From: Crenalkalicoccus roseus
GTDB lineage: Bacteria > Pseudomonadota > Alphaproteobacteria > Acetobacterales > Acetobacteraceae
Direction of reading: 5' to 3'
Assembly: GCF_004761865.1 (NCBI RefSeq)
Contig: NZ_SJDM01000005.1
Coordinates: 62,001-126,000, forward strand
Length of the DNA: 64,000 nt
Of the stretch, positions 35,052 to 44,362 are shown piece by piece. The notes under the pieces are model-generated. The model was not told where the DNA came from. It searched no databases and saw only the letters and a program-made list of their open reading frames with translations. Every line of letters starts with the position of its first letter. The stretch's first letter is position 1. A program made the translations under genes and the position numbers.

Positions 35052-36722
35052 TCAGTCCCGGCGCATCGCCCGGGTCAGGGCCAGCACCGGCAGCAGCCCC
35101 ACCAGCACGATGAGCAGCGCCGCCGTGCTGGCCTCGGCCAGGCGCTCGTCGGCGGCGAGGTTGTAGACCCGGACGGCGAGCGTATCGAAATCGAAGGGGC
35201 GGACGATCAGGGTCGCCGGCAGCTCCTTCATCGTGTCCACGAAGACCAGGATGAAGGCGGTGAGCAGGCTGGGCCGCGCCAGGGGGAGTTCCACCCGCAG
35301 CACCGCGCCGCCGGGCCGCTGGCCGAGCACGCGCGCCGCGTCCCGGAGGCTCGGCCGCAGCCGCGCCAGGCCCGATTCCACCGAGGAGAGCGCGACGGCG
35401 AGGAAGCGCACCAGGTAGGCGAAGACCAGGGCCGCGATGCCGCCCGAGAGCAGCAGCCCCGTGGAGACGCCGAAGCGCGCGCGCATCCAGGCGTCGAGCG
35501 CGTTGTCGAACAGGGCGAGCGGCACCAGCGTGCCGACGGCGATGACGGAGCCCGGAATGGCGTAGCCGAGCCCGGCGACCCGCACGGCGAGACGCTGCGG
35601 CGCCGAGGGGTGGAGCCGCGCCGCCCAGGCGATCAGCGCCGCGATCAGCACGGCGGCGGCGGCGGTGATGCCGGACAGCACCAGGCTGTTGCGGGCGAAG
35701 GGCAGGAAGCGGCCGGGTGCCAGCGGGTCGCCCACCTGCAGCATCAGCACGAGCAGCGTGCCGGCCGGTACGAGGAAGCCGAGCACGACCGGCATGGCAC
35801 AGGCGAGCAGCGCGAGCCAGGCCCGCCAGCCTGTGAGCGGCACCGGGCGCAGCGGCGGGGTGCGCATGGTGGTGGGATGGAAGCGCCGCCCGCCGCGCGA
35901 GGCGTGTTCCAGGGCCAGCAGCACCGCGACCAGCCCCATCAGGCAGGCGGCGAGCTGGCTGGCCGCGCCGCGGTCGCCGAGGCCGAACCAGGCCTCGTAG
36001 ATGCCGGTGGTGAAGGTGGGGACCGCGAAATGCTGGACGGTGCCGAAATCGGCCAGCGTCTCCATCAGCGCCAGCGCGACCCCGCCGGCGATGGCCGGAC
36101 GCGCCATCGGCAGGGCGAGGCGGAGGAAGCAGCGCGAGAGCGAATGGCCGAGGGTGCGGGAGGCCTCGAGCAGGCAGACGCTCTGCTGCAGGAAGGCGGC
36201 GCGGCAGAGCAGGTACACATAGGGATAGAGCACCATCCCGAGCACCAGCGCCGCGCCGGGCAGGCTGCGGATCTCGGGGAACCAGTACTGCCCCCAACGC
36301 AGGCCGGTGAGGTCGCGGAGCAGCGTCTGCACCGGCCCCGCGACATCGAGCAGCCAGGTGTAGGCGTAGCCGCAGACATAGGCCGGCATGGCCAGCGGCA
36401 GCAGCAGCGCGACCTCGAGCACCGGGCGGAACGGGAAGCGGAAGGCGGTGACGAGCCAGGCGGCGAGGGCACCGGCCGAGGCGGTGATCGCCCCGACCAT
36501 GGCCGCGAGCAGCACGGAGTTGCGCAGCATCTCCGGCAGGGTGGTGGCGAGGATGTGGCGCCAGGCGTCGCCGACCGGAACCAGGGCCGTGACCAGCACC
36601 GCCAGCAGGGGCGAGGCGATCAGCAGCGCCACCACCAGGGAGAGCAGCGGCCAGAGGGAGGGGCGCCGGCGCCGGGCGGCCTGGGCGGCCCGGACCGGCA
36701 GGAAGGTGGTGGCGCCGGACAT
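35052..36722 (-). CDS. Iron(III)-type ABC transporter permease (FbpB/AfuB-like, fused two-half form)
   Basis: 556 residues with about twelve membrane helices in two homologous halves, each carrying an EAA-type loop ('EASRTLGHSLSRCFLRLALP' near 195 and 'DAARVLGQRPGGAVLRVELP' near 470). This double permease fits the ferric iron transporters FbpB/SfuB. No binding protein or ATPase gene is adjacent, so it must work with proteins encoded elsewhere. The ATG at 36722 is preferred to the TTG at 36740, which has no better ribosome site. The Fur-like palindrome at 36725-36739 ends two bases before this ATG, consistent with iron control and a very short leader. Confidence 0.88.
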   Translation of the reverse strand: MSGATTFLPVRAAQAARRRRPSLWPLLSLVVALLIASPLLAVLVTALVPVGDAWRHILATTLPEMLRNSVLLAAMVGAITASAGALAAWLVTAFRFPFRPVLEVALLLPLAMPAYVCGYAYTWLLDVAGPVQTLLRDLTGLRWGQYWFPEIRSLPGAALVLGMVLYPYVYLLCRAAFLQQSVCLLEASRTLGHSLSRCFLRLALPMARPAIAGGVALALMETLADFGTVQHFAVPTFTTGIYEAWFGLGDRGAASQLAACLMGLVAVLLALEHASRGGRRFHPTTMRTPPLRPVPLTGWRAWLALLACAMPVVLGFLVPAGTLLVLMLQVGDPLAPGRFLPFARNSLVLSGITAAAAVLIAALIAWAARLHPSAPQRLAVRVAGLGYAIPGSVIAVGTLVPLALFDNALDAWMRARFGVSTGLLLSGGIAALVFAYLVRFLAVALSSVESGLARLRPSLRDAARVLGQRPGGAVLRVELPLARPSLLTAFILVFVDTMKELPATLIVRPFDFDTLAVRVYNLAADERLAEASTAALLIVLVGLLPVLALTRAMRRD

Positions 36723-36724
36723 CT

Positions 36725-36739
36725 TGCGAATGCTTCTCA
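36725..36739 (-). promoter_or_regulatory. Fur-box-like palindrome at the start of the iron permease gene
   Basis: On the minus strand this reads TGAGAAGCATTCGCA, matching the palindrome TGAGAATCATTCTCA of classic Fur boxes at 13 of 15 positions; the surrounding TTG...CAA extends the symmetry by one base each side. It ends two bases ahead of the ATG, so a bound repressor would block transcription start or ribosome access. A Mur- or other Fur-family protein is also possible. Confidence 0.5.
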
Positions 36740-36743
36740 ATAG

Positions 36744-36790
36744 CCCGTTTACACGGGTGGAGCCGGCGCGGGAAGGGGCCGCCCCTTCCC
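36744..36790 (-). terminator. Two GC-rich hairpins between the flavin reductase and iron permease genes
   Basis: A perfect 9-bp stem with a 3-base loop (36770-36790) and a smaller 5-bp stem (36744-36757) follow the flavin reductase stop. Neither is followed by a T run, so they may act as weak or factor-assisted terminators that insulate the permease gene. Confidence 0.35.
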
Positions 36791-36798
36791 TGGCGGTC

Positions 36799-37449
36799 CT
36801 ATTCCGCCGCCCTGTCCGCGACCTTGCGCGCTTCCCACTCCGCCGGGCTCATGCGCGGCACCTCGAAGCGGTCGGTGGTGCGGACGTACCAGCCGCGCCC
36901 GTGCATCCGCCCGACCAGGCCGAGCCGCGGCGTGTCCACGTAGCATTTCCCGGCGTCGAGCACGCAATCGTCGCGGACATGCGCCGCCAGCACCCGGCCG
37001 AGGACGATGGTGTGCCGCCCGGCGGGGACGAGCTGGAAGGTCTCGCACTCCAGCGCCACCGGGCTTTCCGCGATGCGCGGTGGCGTCACCCGGGCGGAGG
37101 GGAGGGGGGTGAGGCCGGCCTCCGCCATCTCGTCCACCTCGGGCGTGAACTCGACGGCGGTGACGTTCATCCGCTGCACATGCTCGAAGGGCACCAGGTT
37201 GACCACGAACTGGCCGGTGGCGCGGATATTCGCCAGCGTGTCCTTGGCCGCGCCCTCGGGCCGCGGGCCGCAGCCGATGCCGATCACCACCGGGTCGTCG
37301 GAGAAGGCGTTGAAGAAGGAATAGGGCGCCACGTTCACCAGCCCGGCCGCGTCCTGGGTCACCACCCAGGCGATGGGGCGCGGCACCACGGTGGACACCA
37401 CGAGCTTGTAGGCGTTCTGCGGGCCGATCTTCTCGAAGTCGAACAGCAT
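36799..37449 (-). CDS. Flavin reductase family protein (FMN-binding split barrel)
   Basis: 216 residues with the split-barrel FMN-binding fold. '[16 protein letters not shown]' (22-37) and '[20 protein letters not shown]' (39-58) are the flavin-binding lines of the DIM6/NTAB group. Such proteins reduce FMN with NAD(P)H for a partner monooxygenase, or act as small flavoprotein oxygenases. No monooxygenase partner is adjacent. The ATG is followed by '[15 protein letters not shown]', a common start. It is transcribed towards the iron permease. Confidence 0.88.
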   Translation of the reverse strand: MLFDFEKIGPQNAYKLVVSTVVPRPIAWVVTQDAAGLVNVAPYSFFNAFSDDPVVIGIGCGPRPEGAAKDTLANIRATGQFVVNLVPFEHVQRMNVTAVEFTPEVDEMAEAGLTPLPSARVTPPRIAESPVALECETFQLVPAGRHTIVLGRVLAAHVRDDCVLDAGKCYVDTPRLGLVGRMHGRGWYVRTTDRFEVPRMSPAEWEARKVADRAAE

Positions 37450-37585
37450 GGGGCGCTCCTGTCGCGGGCCGGCCGGCGGGCGCGGCGTGGGCGGGGACCC
37501 TGGCGCGGACGGCAGGCGCTGTCGAGGGGGCGTTGGCTGGGCGTTAACCCCCTCCGGCTATGGCTCGCGACAGGAGGATTGCCGG

Positions 37586-39898
37586 ATGACCCTGCTGCGT
37601 AACCTGTCCGTCGGATGGAAGCTGGCGCTGAGCGCCGCCGCCGCCGTGCTGATGCTCTGCGTCCTCGTGGCCCTGGTGCGCTGGAACATGGACCAGGCGC
37701 AAGAGGCCCGGAACGAGGAGGTGCGCGCGCTCGCCATGCGCCGCATCTCGATCGAGGTCGCGCGCCACATGGCCGAGGCGCAGAGCCTGCTGCGCGACGT
37801 GCTGCTGGCCCAGACGGCGGAGGAGGCGGACCGGCCGCTGCAGGCGATGCAGGGGGCGGTGGCCGAGGCGCGGCGCGGCCTCGACGCCCTCCTGGAGAAG
37901 GCGCCGGAGGCGATGCGTGCCGATCTCGGCCGCGCCGTGGAGGCGCAGCAGGCCTGGCTCGCCGCCGCCGGGCAGCTCGCCGAGGCCCGGCGCAGCCTCA
38001 TCACGCTGCGGGACGGCCGCCTCTTCCCGCTGATGGCGCAGTACGACCAGGCCTTCGAGGCGGTCAGCGCCAACATCGAATTCGACCTGCCCGAGCACAT
38101 GCGCGAGGATGCGCGCCACCGCATGATGGCCTTCCACGCCGCGGTCAATGACGGGCGCACCGCCATCCAGCGCTTCCTCGCCACTGCCGAGGAGGCGCAG
38201 GCCCGCCGCCTGCGCCAGGCGGCGGCACAACAGAACGTGCATTTCCGGGCCCTGCTGACCCAGGTGGGCGACCGCATGGCCGGAGAGTTCAACCGGCTGC
38301 GCGGCGCTGCCGAGGAGCTGGCCACGGTCTCCGCCGAGCTCGCCGACCTCCAGGCGAGGACGGTGCAGATCCGCATCGAGGCGATCGAGCCGCAGTGGCA
38401 GCACCTGACCGAGGCGCTGTCCATCATCCAGCGGGAGGCCGCCATCGCCGTGCAGCGCGAGAGCGCCCGGGCCGGCGCGCTGCAGGCGGCTTCGGTGGAC
38501 GCCGTGATGTGGACCGGCGGGGCGGTGGCGCTGCTCCTCCTCCTCTCCGGCTGGGCGACGTCGCGCGCCATTACCCGGCCGCTGAACCGACTGCAGACCG
38601 CCATCGCGCAGATCGCCTCCGGCGACGCGGGGATGGCGGTTCCGGACCAGGCGCGCGGCGACGAGATCGGCCGGATTGCCAGGGCGCTGGAGACGCTGCG
38701 CGGCACGGTGCAGCGGGCCTTCGCCCAGCAGCAGATGATCGAGCAGCTCCCCGCCGGGGTGATGACCGCCGATCCGAACCGCGACTTCACCATCACCTAC
38801 CTCAACCCGGCGATGCGGGCGATCCTCTCCCGCGTCGAATCCGTGCTGCCTTGCCGGGCGGAGGAGGTGGAGGGCCGTTCCATGGACATCTTCCACCGCG
38901 ACCCGGCGGAGCAGCGGGCGATCCTCGCCGACCCCGACCGCCTGCCCTTCAAGACGCGCTTCCGGCTGGGCGAGGAGGTGGTGGAGCTCTCCGTCTCCGC
39001 CATCCGCGACGCGGCCGGAGGCTATGTCGGGCCGATGGCGGTCTGGACGCTGGCCACCGCCCAGGCGCGCCTCGCCGACAGCTTCGAGGCGGATGTCGGC
39101 GGGGTGGTGGAGGCGGTCGCCGCCGCGGCCGGGCAGATGCAGTCCGTTGCCCAGGCCGTGGCGGGCGCCGCCGAGACCTCCGGCCGCGAGGCCGATGCGG
39201 TGGCGGAGGTGAGCCAGCGGGCCGGCGCCGAGGTGCAGGCCGTGGCCGCGAGCGCCGAGGAGCTGGCGGCGAGCGTCTCGGAGATCACCCGCCAGGTGGC
39301 GGAGGGGGCCTCCGTGGCGCGCGCCGCCGCCGAGGAGGCGCGGGCGACCGACGCCACCGTGCAGGGCCTCGCCCAGGCGGCGCAGCGGATCGGCGACGTG
39401 GTGCGGCTGATCGGCGACATCGCCGGGCAGACGAACCTGCTCGCCCTCAACGCCACCATCGAGGCGGCACGCGCCGGGGAGGCGGGCAAGGGCTTCGCCG
39501 TGGTGGCGGGGGAGGTGAAGACCCTGGCCGGCCAGACGGCGAAGGCCACCGAGGAGATCAGCGCCCAGATCGGCGCGATCCAGGCAACGACCGAGCAGGC
39601 GGTGACCGCGCTCCGCTCCATCGGCGCCACCATCGAGCGGCTGAACGAGGTGACCACCGCCATCGCCGCCGCGGTGGAGGAGCAGGGCTCGGCCACCCAG
39701 GAGATCGCGCGCAGTGCCGCCCAGGTCGCGGCCGGCACCACGGCGGCGGCACAGCGGATCGAGGATGTCCGCCGCGCCGCGCGCGACACCGGCGAGGCCT
39801 CCGCCTCCATGCTCGGCGCCGCCAACGACCTCACGACACGGGCGGGGATGCTGCGCGAGCGCACCGGGGAGTTCCTGGCCGGCATCCGCCGGGCCTGA
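37586..39898 (+). CDS. Methyl-accepting chemotaxis protein with HAMP and PAS domains
   Basis: 770 residues. TM1 is about 12-31, then a mostly helical periplasmic sensor (about 32-300) with no recognised ligand motif. TM2 is about 308-326, followed by HAMP about 327-380, a PAS domain about 388-495 ('[25 protein letters not shown]' region) and the methyl-accepting signalling helix pair about 515-770. The receptor tip is '[21 protein letters not shown]'-like near 612-632. It would bias the CheA kinase in response to a periplasmic and/or a cytoplasmic PAS-detected signal. GGAGG sits before the ATG. No che genes are nearby. A weak upstream TTGGCT...CTATGG pair could be its promoter. Confidence 0.92.
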   Translation: MTLLRNLSVGWKLALSAAAAVLMLCVLVALVRWNMDQAQEARNEEVRALAMRRISIEVARHMAEAQSLLRDVLLAQTAEEADRPLQAMQGAVAEARRGLDALLEKAPEAMRADLGRAVEAQQAWLAAAGQLAEARRSLITLRDGRLFPLMAQYDQAFEAVSANIEFDLPEHMREDARHRMMAFHAAVNDGRTAIQRFLATAEEAQARRLRQAAAQQNVHFRALLTQVGDRMAGEFNRLRGAAEELATVSAELADLQARTVQIRIEAIEPQWQHLTEALSIIQREAAIAVQRESARAGALQAASVDAVMWTGGAVALLLLLSGWATSRAITRPLNRLQTAIAQIASGDAGMAVPDQARGDEIGRIARALETLRGTVQRAFAQQQMIEQLPAGVMTADPNRDFTITYLNPAMRAILSRVESVLPCRAEEVEGRSMDIFHRDPAEQRAILADPDRLPFKTRFRLGEEVVELSVSAIRDAAGGYVGPMAVWTLATAQARLADSFEADVGGVVEAVAAAAGQMQSVAQAVAGAAETSGREADAVAEVSQRAGAEVQAVAASAEELAASVSEITRQVAEGASVARAAAEEARATDATVQGLAQAAQRIGDVVRLIGDIAGQTNLLALNATIEAARAGEAGKGFAVVAGEVKTLAGQTAKATEEISAQIGAIQATTEQAVTALRSIGATIERLNEVTTAIAAAVEEQGSATQEIARSAAQVAAGTTAAAQRIEDVRRAARDTGEASASMLGAANDLTTRAGMLRERTGEFLAGIRRA

Positions 39899-39973
39899 CC
39901 GCCGGGCCGGGCGGGCTACACAGGCTCCCGCCCGGCCTCTACCCTGCCGGCGGCCCGGCAAGGGGAGGAAAGG

Positions 39974-40849
39974 ATGGCGGTGCCGACACGGCAAGTGCCC
40001 GGCGTGTACCACCGGCGGGTGGGGGAGATCGTCGTTACGGCGATCTCCGACGGCTATCTGGACGGGTCCATGGCGGTGATCCAGAACATCGCCCAGGAGG
40101 AGGCCGAGCGGCTGCTGCGCGAGGCCTTCCGCCCCGTGCCGCGGCGCACCGCGGTCAACACCTTCCTGATCCACAGCGCGGGGCGCCTCGCCCTGGTGGA
40201 TACCGGCAGCGGCACCGCCATGGGACCGACCGTCGGTCGCATGCCGGAGAATCTGGCGGCGGCGGGCGTGCGCCCGGAGGAGGTGGACACGGTGCTGCAG
40301 ACGCACCTGCACCCCGACCACTCCAACGGCCTGTCGGACGATGCTGGCAACCGCCTCTTCCCGAGGGCAGAGCTGGCGATGCACGCGCGCGAATGGGCGC
40401 ACTGGCACGACGACGCGGCGATGGCGAGGGCGGACGCGACCTCGCGCGAGCGCAATTTCCAGGCGGCGCGCAGCCAGGTCGCGCCCTACCGCGACCGGCT
40501 GCGCCTGTTCGAGGGCGGCGAGGTGTTCCCGGGCGTGACCGCCATGCCGCTTCCCGGCCACACGCCGGGCCATACCGGCTATCTCATCGCCTCCGGCGGG
40601 GAGAGCCTGCTGATCTGGGGCGACATCATACATGTCCCCGAGATCCAGGTACCGCGGCCGGAGGTGACCATGGCCTTCGACGTGGACCCGGCGCAGGCCG
40701 AGGCGACAAGGCGCCGCACCTTCGACATGGTGGCGGCGGAACGGCTCGCGGTCGCCGGGATGCACATGCATTTCCCCGGCTTCCTGCGCCTCCTGCGGCG
40801 CGGAGAGGGCTACGCGCTTCTGCCGGAGGCATGGTCGCCCACCATGTAG
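39974..40849 (+). CDS. MBL-fold metallo-hydrolase
   Basis: 291 residues. The zinc-binding signature 'THLHPDHSNG' gives His111, His113, Asp115 and His116; further ligands are His195 or His199 ('PGHTPGHTGY'), Asp216 ('IWGDIIH') and a C-terminal His in 'MHMHFPGF'. There is no signal peptide. The N-terminal and C-terminal lines resemble quorum-quenching lactonases and related hydrolases, but the substrate cannot be told. GGGGAGGAAAGG precedes the ATG. Followed after 78 bases by the DUF35/thiolase-like pair in the same direction. Confidence 0.9.
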   Translation: MAVPTRQVPGVYHRRVGEIVVTAISDGYLDGSMAVIQNIAQEEAERLLREAFRPVPRRTAVNTFLIHSAGRLALVDTGSGTAMGPTVGRMPENLAAAGVRPEEVDTVLQTHLHPDHSNGLSDDAGNRLFPRAELAMHAREWAHWHDDAAMARADATSRERNFQAARSQVAPYRDRLRLFEGGEVFPGVTAMPLPGHTPGHTGYLIASGGESLLIWGDIIHVPEIQVPRPEVTMAFDVDPAQAEATRRRTFDMVAAERLAVAGMHMHFPGFLRLLRRGEGYALLPEAWSPTM

Positions 40850-40927
40850 GCGCCCCGCCCCTCTCGCCGGCCGGGCCGATGCGTGGCAGGCTGCGCGCGC
40901 ACCAGCCACAGCGAGGAGGACGCGCGC

Positions 40928-41344
40928 ATGCTCGAACCCGGCCGGGCCAAGCCCAAGCCGACCCCGGAGACGAAGCATTTCTGGGACGGCTGCAGGCAGG
41001 GCAAGCTGCTGCTGCAGCGCTGCAACGACACCGGCAGGGCGTATTTCCCGCCCCGTCCCTTCAGCCCCTACACCGGCTCGCGCAACGTCAGCGTGTTCGA
41101 GGCGAGCGGGCGCGCCACCCTCTACAGCTACGTCATCCACCATCGCCCGGTGCCGGGTTTCACGCCGCCCTACGCGATCGCCGTGGTGCAGCTCGAGGAA
41201 GGCCCGCGGATGATGACCAACATCATCGACTGTGAGCAGACGCCGGAGGCGCTGCAGCTCGACATGAAGCTCGAGGTGGCCTTCGTCCCGATGGACGAGG
41301 AGATCACCCTGCCCCTGTTCCGCCCGGCCAAGGAGGGCGCGTGA
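40928..41344 (+). CDS. DUF35 (Zn-ribbon/OB-fold) protein with degenerate zinc ribbon
   Basis: 138 residues. These proteins usually carry an N-terminal rubredoxin-like zinc ribbon (two CxxC pairs) and a C-terminal OB fold, and are co-encoded with thiolase-like proteins to form acyl-CoA-handling complexes. Here the ribbon has one Cys only (Cys32); the other three positions read Thr35 and the non-Cys segment 'SPYT' at 46-49, so zinc binding is doubtful. The OB part from about 55 has the usual 'LYSYVIHHRPVPGF' line. GAGGAGGAC precedes the ATG, and the stop overlaps the thiolase start (TGATG). Confidence 0.88.
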   Translation: MLEPGRAKPKPTPETKHFWDGCRQGKLLLQRCNDTGRAYFPPRPFSPYTGSRNVSVFEASGRATLYSYVIHHRPVPGFTPPYAIAVVQLEEGPRMMTNIIDCEQTPEALQLDMKLEVAFVPMDEEITLPLFRPAKEGA

Positions 41345-42492
41345 TGCTGAAGCCCGGTGAGATCGCGGTCGTCGGCGCCGCCGAATCGACCAAGATCGGC
41401 GTCGTGCCCGAGATGTCGCAGATCATGCTGCATGCGGACGCGGCGCTGAACGCCATGCAGGATGCCGGGCTCAAGCCCGGTGACATCGACGGCGTGGCCT
41501 GCGTCGGCCCGATGATGCCGCAGCAGATCGCGCACTATCTCGGCATCACCCCGAAATGGGTGGACGGCACCGGGGTGGGCGGCTGCTCCTTCATGCTGCA
41601 TGTCCGGCACGCCGCCGCCGCCATCCACGCCGGCTACTGCAGCACCGTCCTCATCACCCATGGCGAGAGCGGCCGCTCGCGCATCAACGCCACGCCGCGC
41701 CCGCCGGAGCCGGAGAGCCTGAACGGCCAGTTCGAGGCGCCCTTCGGCCCCATGGGCCCGCCCACGCTCTTCCCCATCCCCGTGCTGCGCTACATGAAGA
41801 CCTACGGCGTGACGCACGAGGACCTGGCGATGGTCTCGGTGGTGCAGCGCGAATGGGCGGCGAAGAACCCGCGCGCCATGTACCGCGACCCGATCACGGT
41901 CGAGGACGTGCTAAACAGCCGGATGATCGCCTACCCGTTCCGCATCCTGCAGTGCTGCCTGGTGACCGACGGCGGCGGCGCGCTGATCCTGACCAGCGCC
42001 GACCGGGCCAAGGACTTCCCGACCAGGCCGGTCTACATCCTCGGCACCGGCGAGAGCGTGGAGACCACCATGGTCTCGCAGATGCAGGACTTCACCTCCT
42101 CCCGCGCCTTCCGCGTCGCCGGGCCGACCGCCATCCAGGCGGCCGGGATCAGGCACTCGGACGTGGATCACCTGATGATCTACGACGCCTTCGCCCACCT
42201 GCCGCTCTACGGCCTGGAGGATCTCGGCTTCTGCAGGCCGGGCGAGGCGGCGGCCTTCATCCGGGAAGGCAATACGCGCCCGGGCGGCAAGCTGCCGCTG
42301 AACACCAATGGCGGCGGCCTGTCCTACACCCACACCGGCATGTACGGCATGTTCGCCCTGCAGGAGAGCGTGCGGCAGATGCGCGGCACGGCGCCGGCGC
42401 AGGTGCCGGGGGCGAAGATCAGCGTCTGCCACGGCGTGGGCGGCATGTTCTCCGCCTCGGGCACCATCGTCTTCGGCAACGAGCGGCCGTGA
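41344..42492 (+). CDS. Thiolase-like protein (SCP-2/lipid-transfer type)
   Basis: 382 residues with the thiolase fold, of the lipid-transfer or acetyl-CoA-acetyltransferase-like group that pairs with DUF35 proteins. The C-terminal 'NGGGLSYTHTGMYGMFAL' and 'CHGVGGMFSASGTIVF' (about 315-372) are landmarks carrying the catalytic His and Cys lines of the family. The nucleophile site near 'GVGGCSF' (Cys81) is not the standard thiolase context, so whether it condenses acyl-CoAs or acts as a retro-aldolase or carrier is open. Start is the ATG overlapping the DUF35 stop. Ends convergent with the TRAP operon. Confidence 0.88.
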   Translation: MLKPGEIAVVGAAESTKIGVVPEMSQIMLHADAALNAMQDAGLKPGDIDGVACVGPMMPQQIAHYLGITPKWVDGTGVGGCSFMLHVRHAAAAIHAGYCSTVLITHGESGRSRINATPRPPEPESLNGQFEAPFGPMGPPTLFPIPVLRYMKTYGVTHEDLAMVSVVQREWAAKNPRAMYRDPITVEDVLNSRMIAYPFRILQCCLVTDGGGALILTSADRAKDFPTRPVYILGTGESVETTMVSQMQDFTSSRAFRVAGPTAIQAAGIRHSDVDHLMIYDAFAHLPLYGLEDLGFCRPGEAAAFIREGNTRPGGKLPLNTNGGGLSYTHTGMYGMFALQESVRQMRGTAPAQVPGAKISVCHGVGGMFSASGTIVFGNERP

Positions 42493-42535
42493 CGGAACCG
42501 CCCCGCCCGCGCCGCGGCGGGCGGGGCGCCTTGTC

Positions 42536-43816
42536 CTAAAGCCCGTACCCCGCCTGGCGCGGCAGCCAGAGCGCGATGCCGGGGAAGGCGATCAGCAGCG
42601 CGGTGCCGAGGGCGAGCATCAGCATGTAGGGCAGGACGCTGCGGCTCACCTCCATCAGCGGGGCGCCGGTGATGGCCTTGATCACCACGAGGTTCAGCGC
42701 CACGGGCGGGGTGATCAGCGCCATCTCCAGCGCCAGCGTCAGCAGCACCCCGTACCACACCTTGTCGATGTCGAGCGCCGCCAGCACCGGCAGGATGGCC
42801 GGCATGGTGAGCAGGATGATGGAGAAGCTCTCCAGCACCAGACCGAGCAGGAACAGCAGCAGCATCATGCAGATCAGGAATTCGGTCTGGGAGAGGCCCC
42901 AATCGGCGACCAGGCCCACCAGCTCCTGCGGCACGCGCAGCTTGGTGATCATGTAGCCGTAGACCGCGGCGCCGGCGATGATCATCAGCAGCATCGCCGC
43001 GGTGCGCGCCGCCTCGCTCACCCCCTCCAGGAAGTCCTTCAGCGTCAGGGCGCGGTAGACCAGCGCTGCGATGACGATGGCGTAGAGCGTGCCGGTGCCC
43101 GCCGCCTCGGTGGCGGTGAAGACGCCGAAATAGATGCCCCCGAGCACGAAGACCGGCAGCGAGAGCGACCACAGGGAGCGGCGCAGCGCGGTGCCGATGC
43201 GCGCCGGCGGCGGATCGTCCGGCGGGGCCTTGGCGCGCCCCTCGGTGAGGAAGCACCAGGCGGCGAACATCGCCGCCATCATCAGCCCCGGCACCACCCC
43301 GGCGAGGAACAGCGCCGCCACCGAGGTCTCGGTGACATAGGCGTAGAGCACCATCGGCGCCGAGGGCGGGATCAGGATGCCGAGCGTGCCGCCCGCCGCC
43401 ACCACCCCGAAGGCGCCGCGGCGCGACATGCCGTAGCGGAGCATCTGCGGGATCGCGATCTTGCCCACCGTCAGCGCCGTGGCGACGGAGGAGCCGCTGA
43501 TCGCGGCGAAGATGGTGGAGGCGGCGACGGTGGCGATGCCGACCCCGCCCCGCACCCGGCGCAGCAGCGCGAAGGCGGCGCCGTAGAGGTCGTCCACCAC
43601 CCGTCCGCGCACCATGACATGCGCCATCAGCAGGAACAGCGGAATCGCCACCAGCAGGTAGCCGTTCAGCTTGCCGATGACGATCTCGCCGAGCGCCGGC
43701 ACACCACCCTCGACCACGTACAGCACGGCGAGCGGCAGCAGGAACAGCGCCGCGAACATCGGCACGCCCAGGTAGAGCAGGGCGATCAGGGCGAGGAGGA
43801 GGAGAAGGAAGGTCAT
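42536..43816 (-). CDS. TRAP transporter large permease (DctM family)
   Basis: 426 residues with about twelve membrane helices. DctM landmarks: the first helices 'LLLLALIALLYLGVPMFAALF' and the conserved 'SGSSVATALTVGKIAIPQMLRYG' core near 108-130, with 'GGTLGILIPPSAPMVLYAY' near 144. This subunit is the Na+-coupled permease of the tripartite ATP-independent periplasmic transporter. Third gene of the operon, starting six bases after the small permease. Substrate is probably a carboxylate, from family knowledge only. Confidence 0.93.
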   Translation of the reverse strand: MTFLLLLLALIALLYLGVPMFAALFLLPLAVLYVVEGGVPALGEIVIGKLNGYLLVAIPLFLLMAHVMVRGRVVDDLYGAAFALLRRVRGGVGIATVAASTIFAAISGSSVATALTVGKIAIPQMLRYGMSRRGAFGVVAAGGTLGILIPPSAPMVLYAYVTETSVAALFLAGVVPGLMMAAMFAAWCFLTEGRAKAPPDDPPPARIGTALRRSLWSLSLPVFVLGGIYFGVFTATEAAGTGTLYAIVIAALVYRALTLKDFLEGVSEAARTAAMLLMIIAGAAVYGYMITKLRVPQELVGLVADWGLSQTEFLICMMLLLFLLGLVLESFSIILLTMPAILPVLAALDIDKVWYGVLLTLALEMALITPPVALNLVVIKAITGAPLMEVSRSVLPYMLMLALGTALLIAFPGIALWLPRQAGYGL

Positions 43817-43822
43817 CGGCGA

Positions 43823-44362
43823 CTATTCGCGGGCCAGCGGGTCATGCGGCGTGCCGGCGCCGGGCCGCGGCAGGTGCGGCGGGTCGCGCCCGAGGGCCAG
43901 GGAGGCCACCTGCGCCAGCGCCACCACCAGCAGCAGGGCGCCGCCGATCGGCAGCAGAGACTGGATCCACCATTCCGGCACGCCCTCGACGTCGGTCATC
44001 AGCCCGACCATGCGGCTGAACTGCACCGTCTCGATTCCGGCGGCGAGCAGGATGGCGGCCACCGCCGCCACCGCCAGCGCGCCGACCAGACGGATCAGGC
44101 GCGCGAGGCGGGGGCCGGCGCGCGCCACCGCCACGTCCACCCCGATATGCTCGAAGCGGCGCTGCGCCTCCGGCGCGCCGAGCAGCACCAGCGCCACCAC
44201 AAGCCAGCTCGCCACCTTGTCGGCCCAACCGATCGGCATGCCGAGCAGGTAGCGCGCCGCGACGGTGACGCAGATCAGCACCAGGCAGAGCAGCGTCGCC
44301 GCCGAGGAGAGCAGGGCACCGGCGCGCGAGACTGCCCAGGCCAGGCGGTCGAGGAGCGTCAC
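43823..44362 (-). CDS. TRAP transporter small permease (DctQ family)
   Basis: 179 residues, four predicted membrane helices (about 15-37, 48-70, 88-112, 132-155). 'VAARYLLGMPIGWADKVASWLVV' is the DctQ signature region. It starts with a GTG that overlaps the stop of the receptor gene (GTGA), indicating coupled translation. It bridges the DctP receptor and the DctM permease. A frame extension upstream is antisense noise. Confidence 0.9.
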   Translation of the reverse strand: MTLLDRLAWAVSRAGALLSSAATLLCLVLICVTVAARYLLGMPIGWADKVASWLVVALVLLGAPEAQRRFEHIGVDVAVARAGPRLARLIRLVGALAVAAVAAILLAAGIETVQFSRMVGLMTDVEGVPEWWIQSLLPIGGALLLVVALAQVASLALGRDPPHLPRPGAGTPHDPLARE

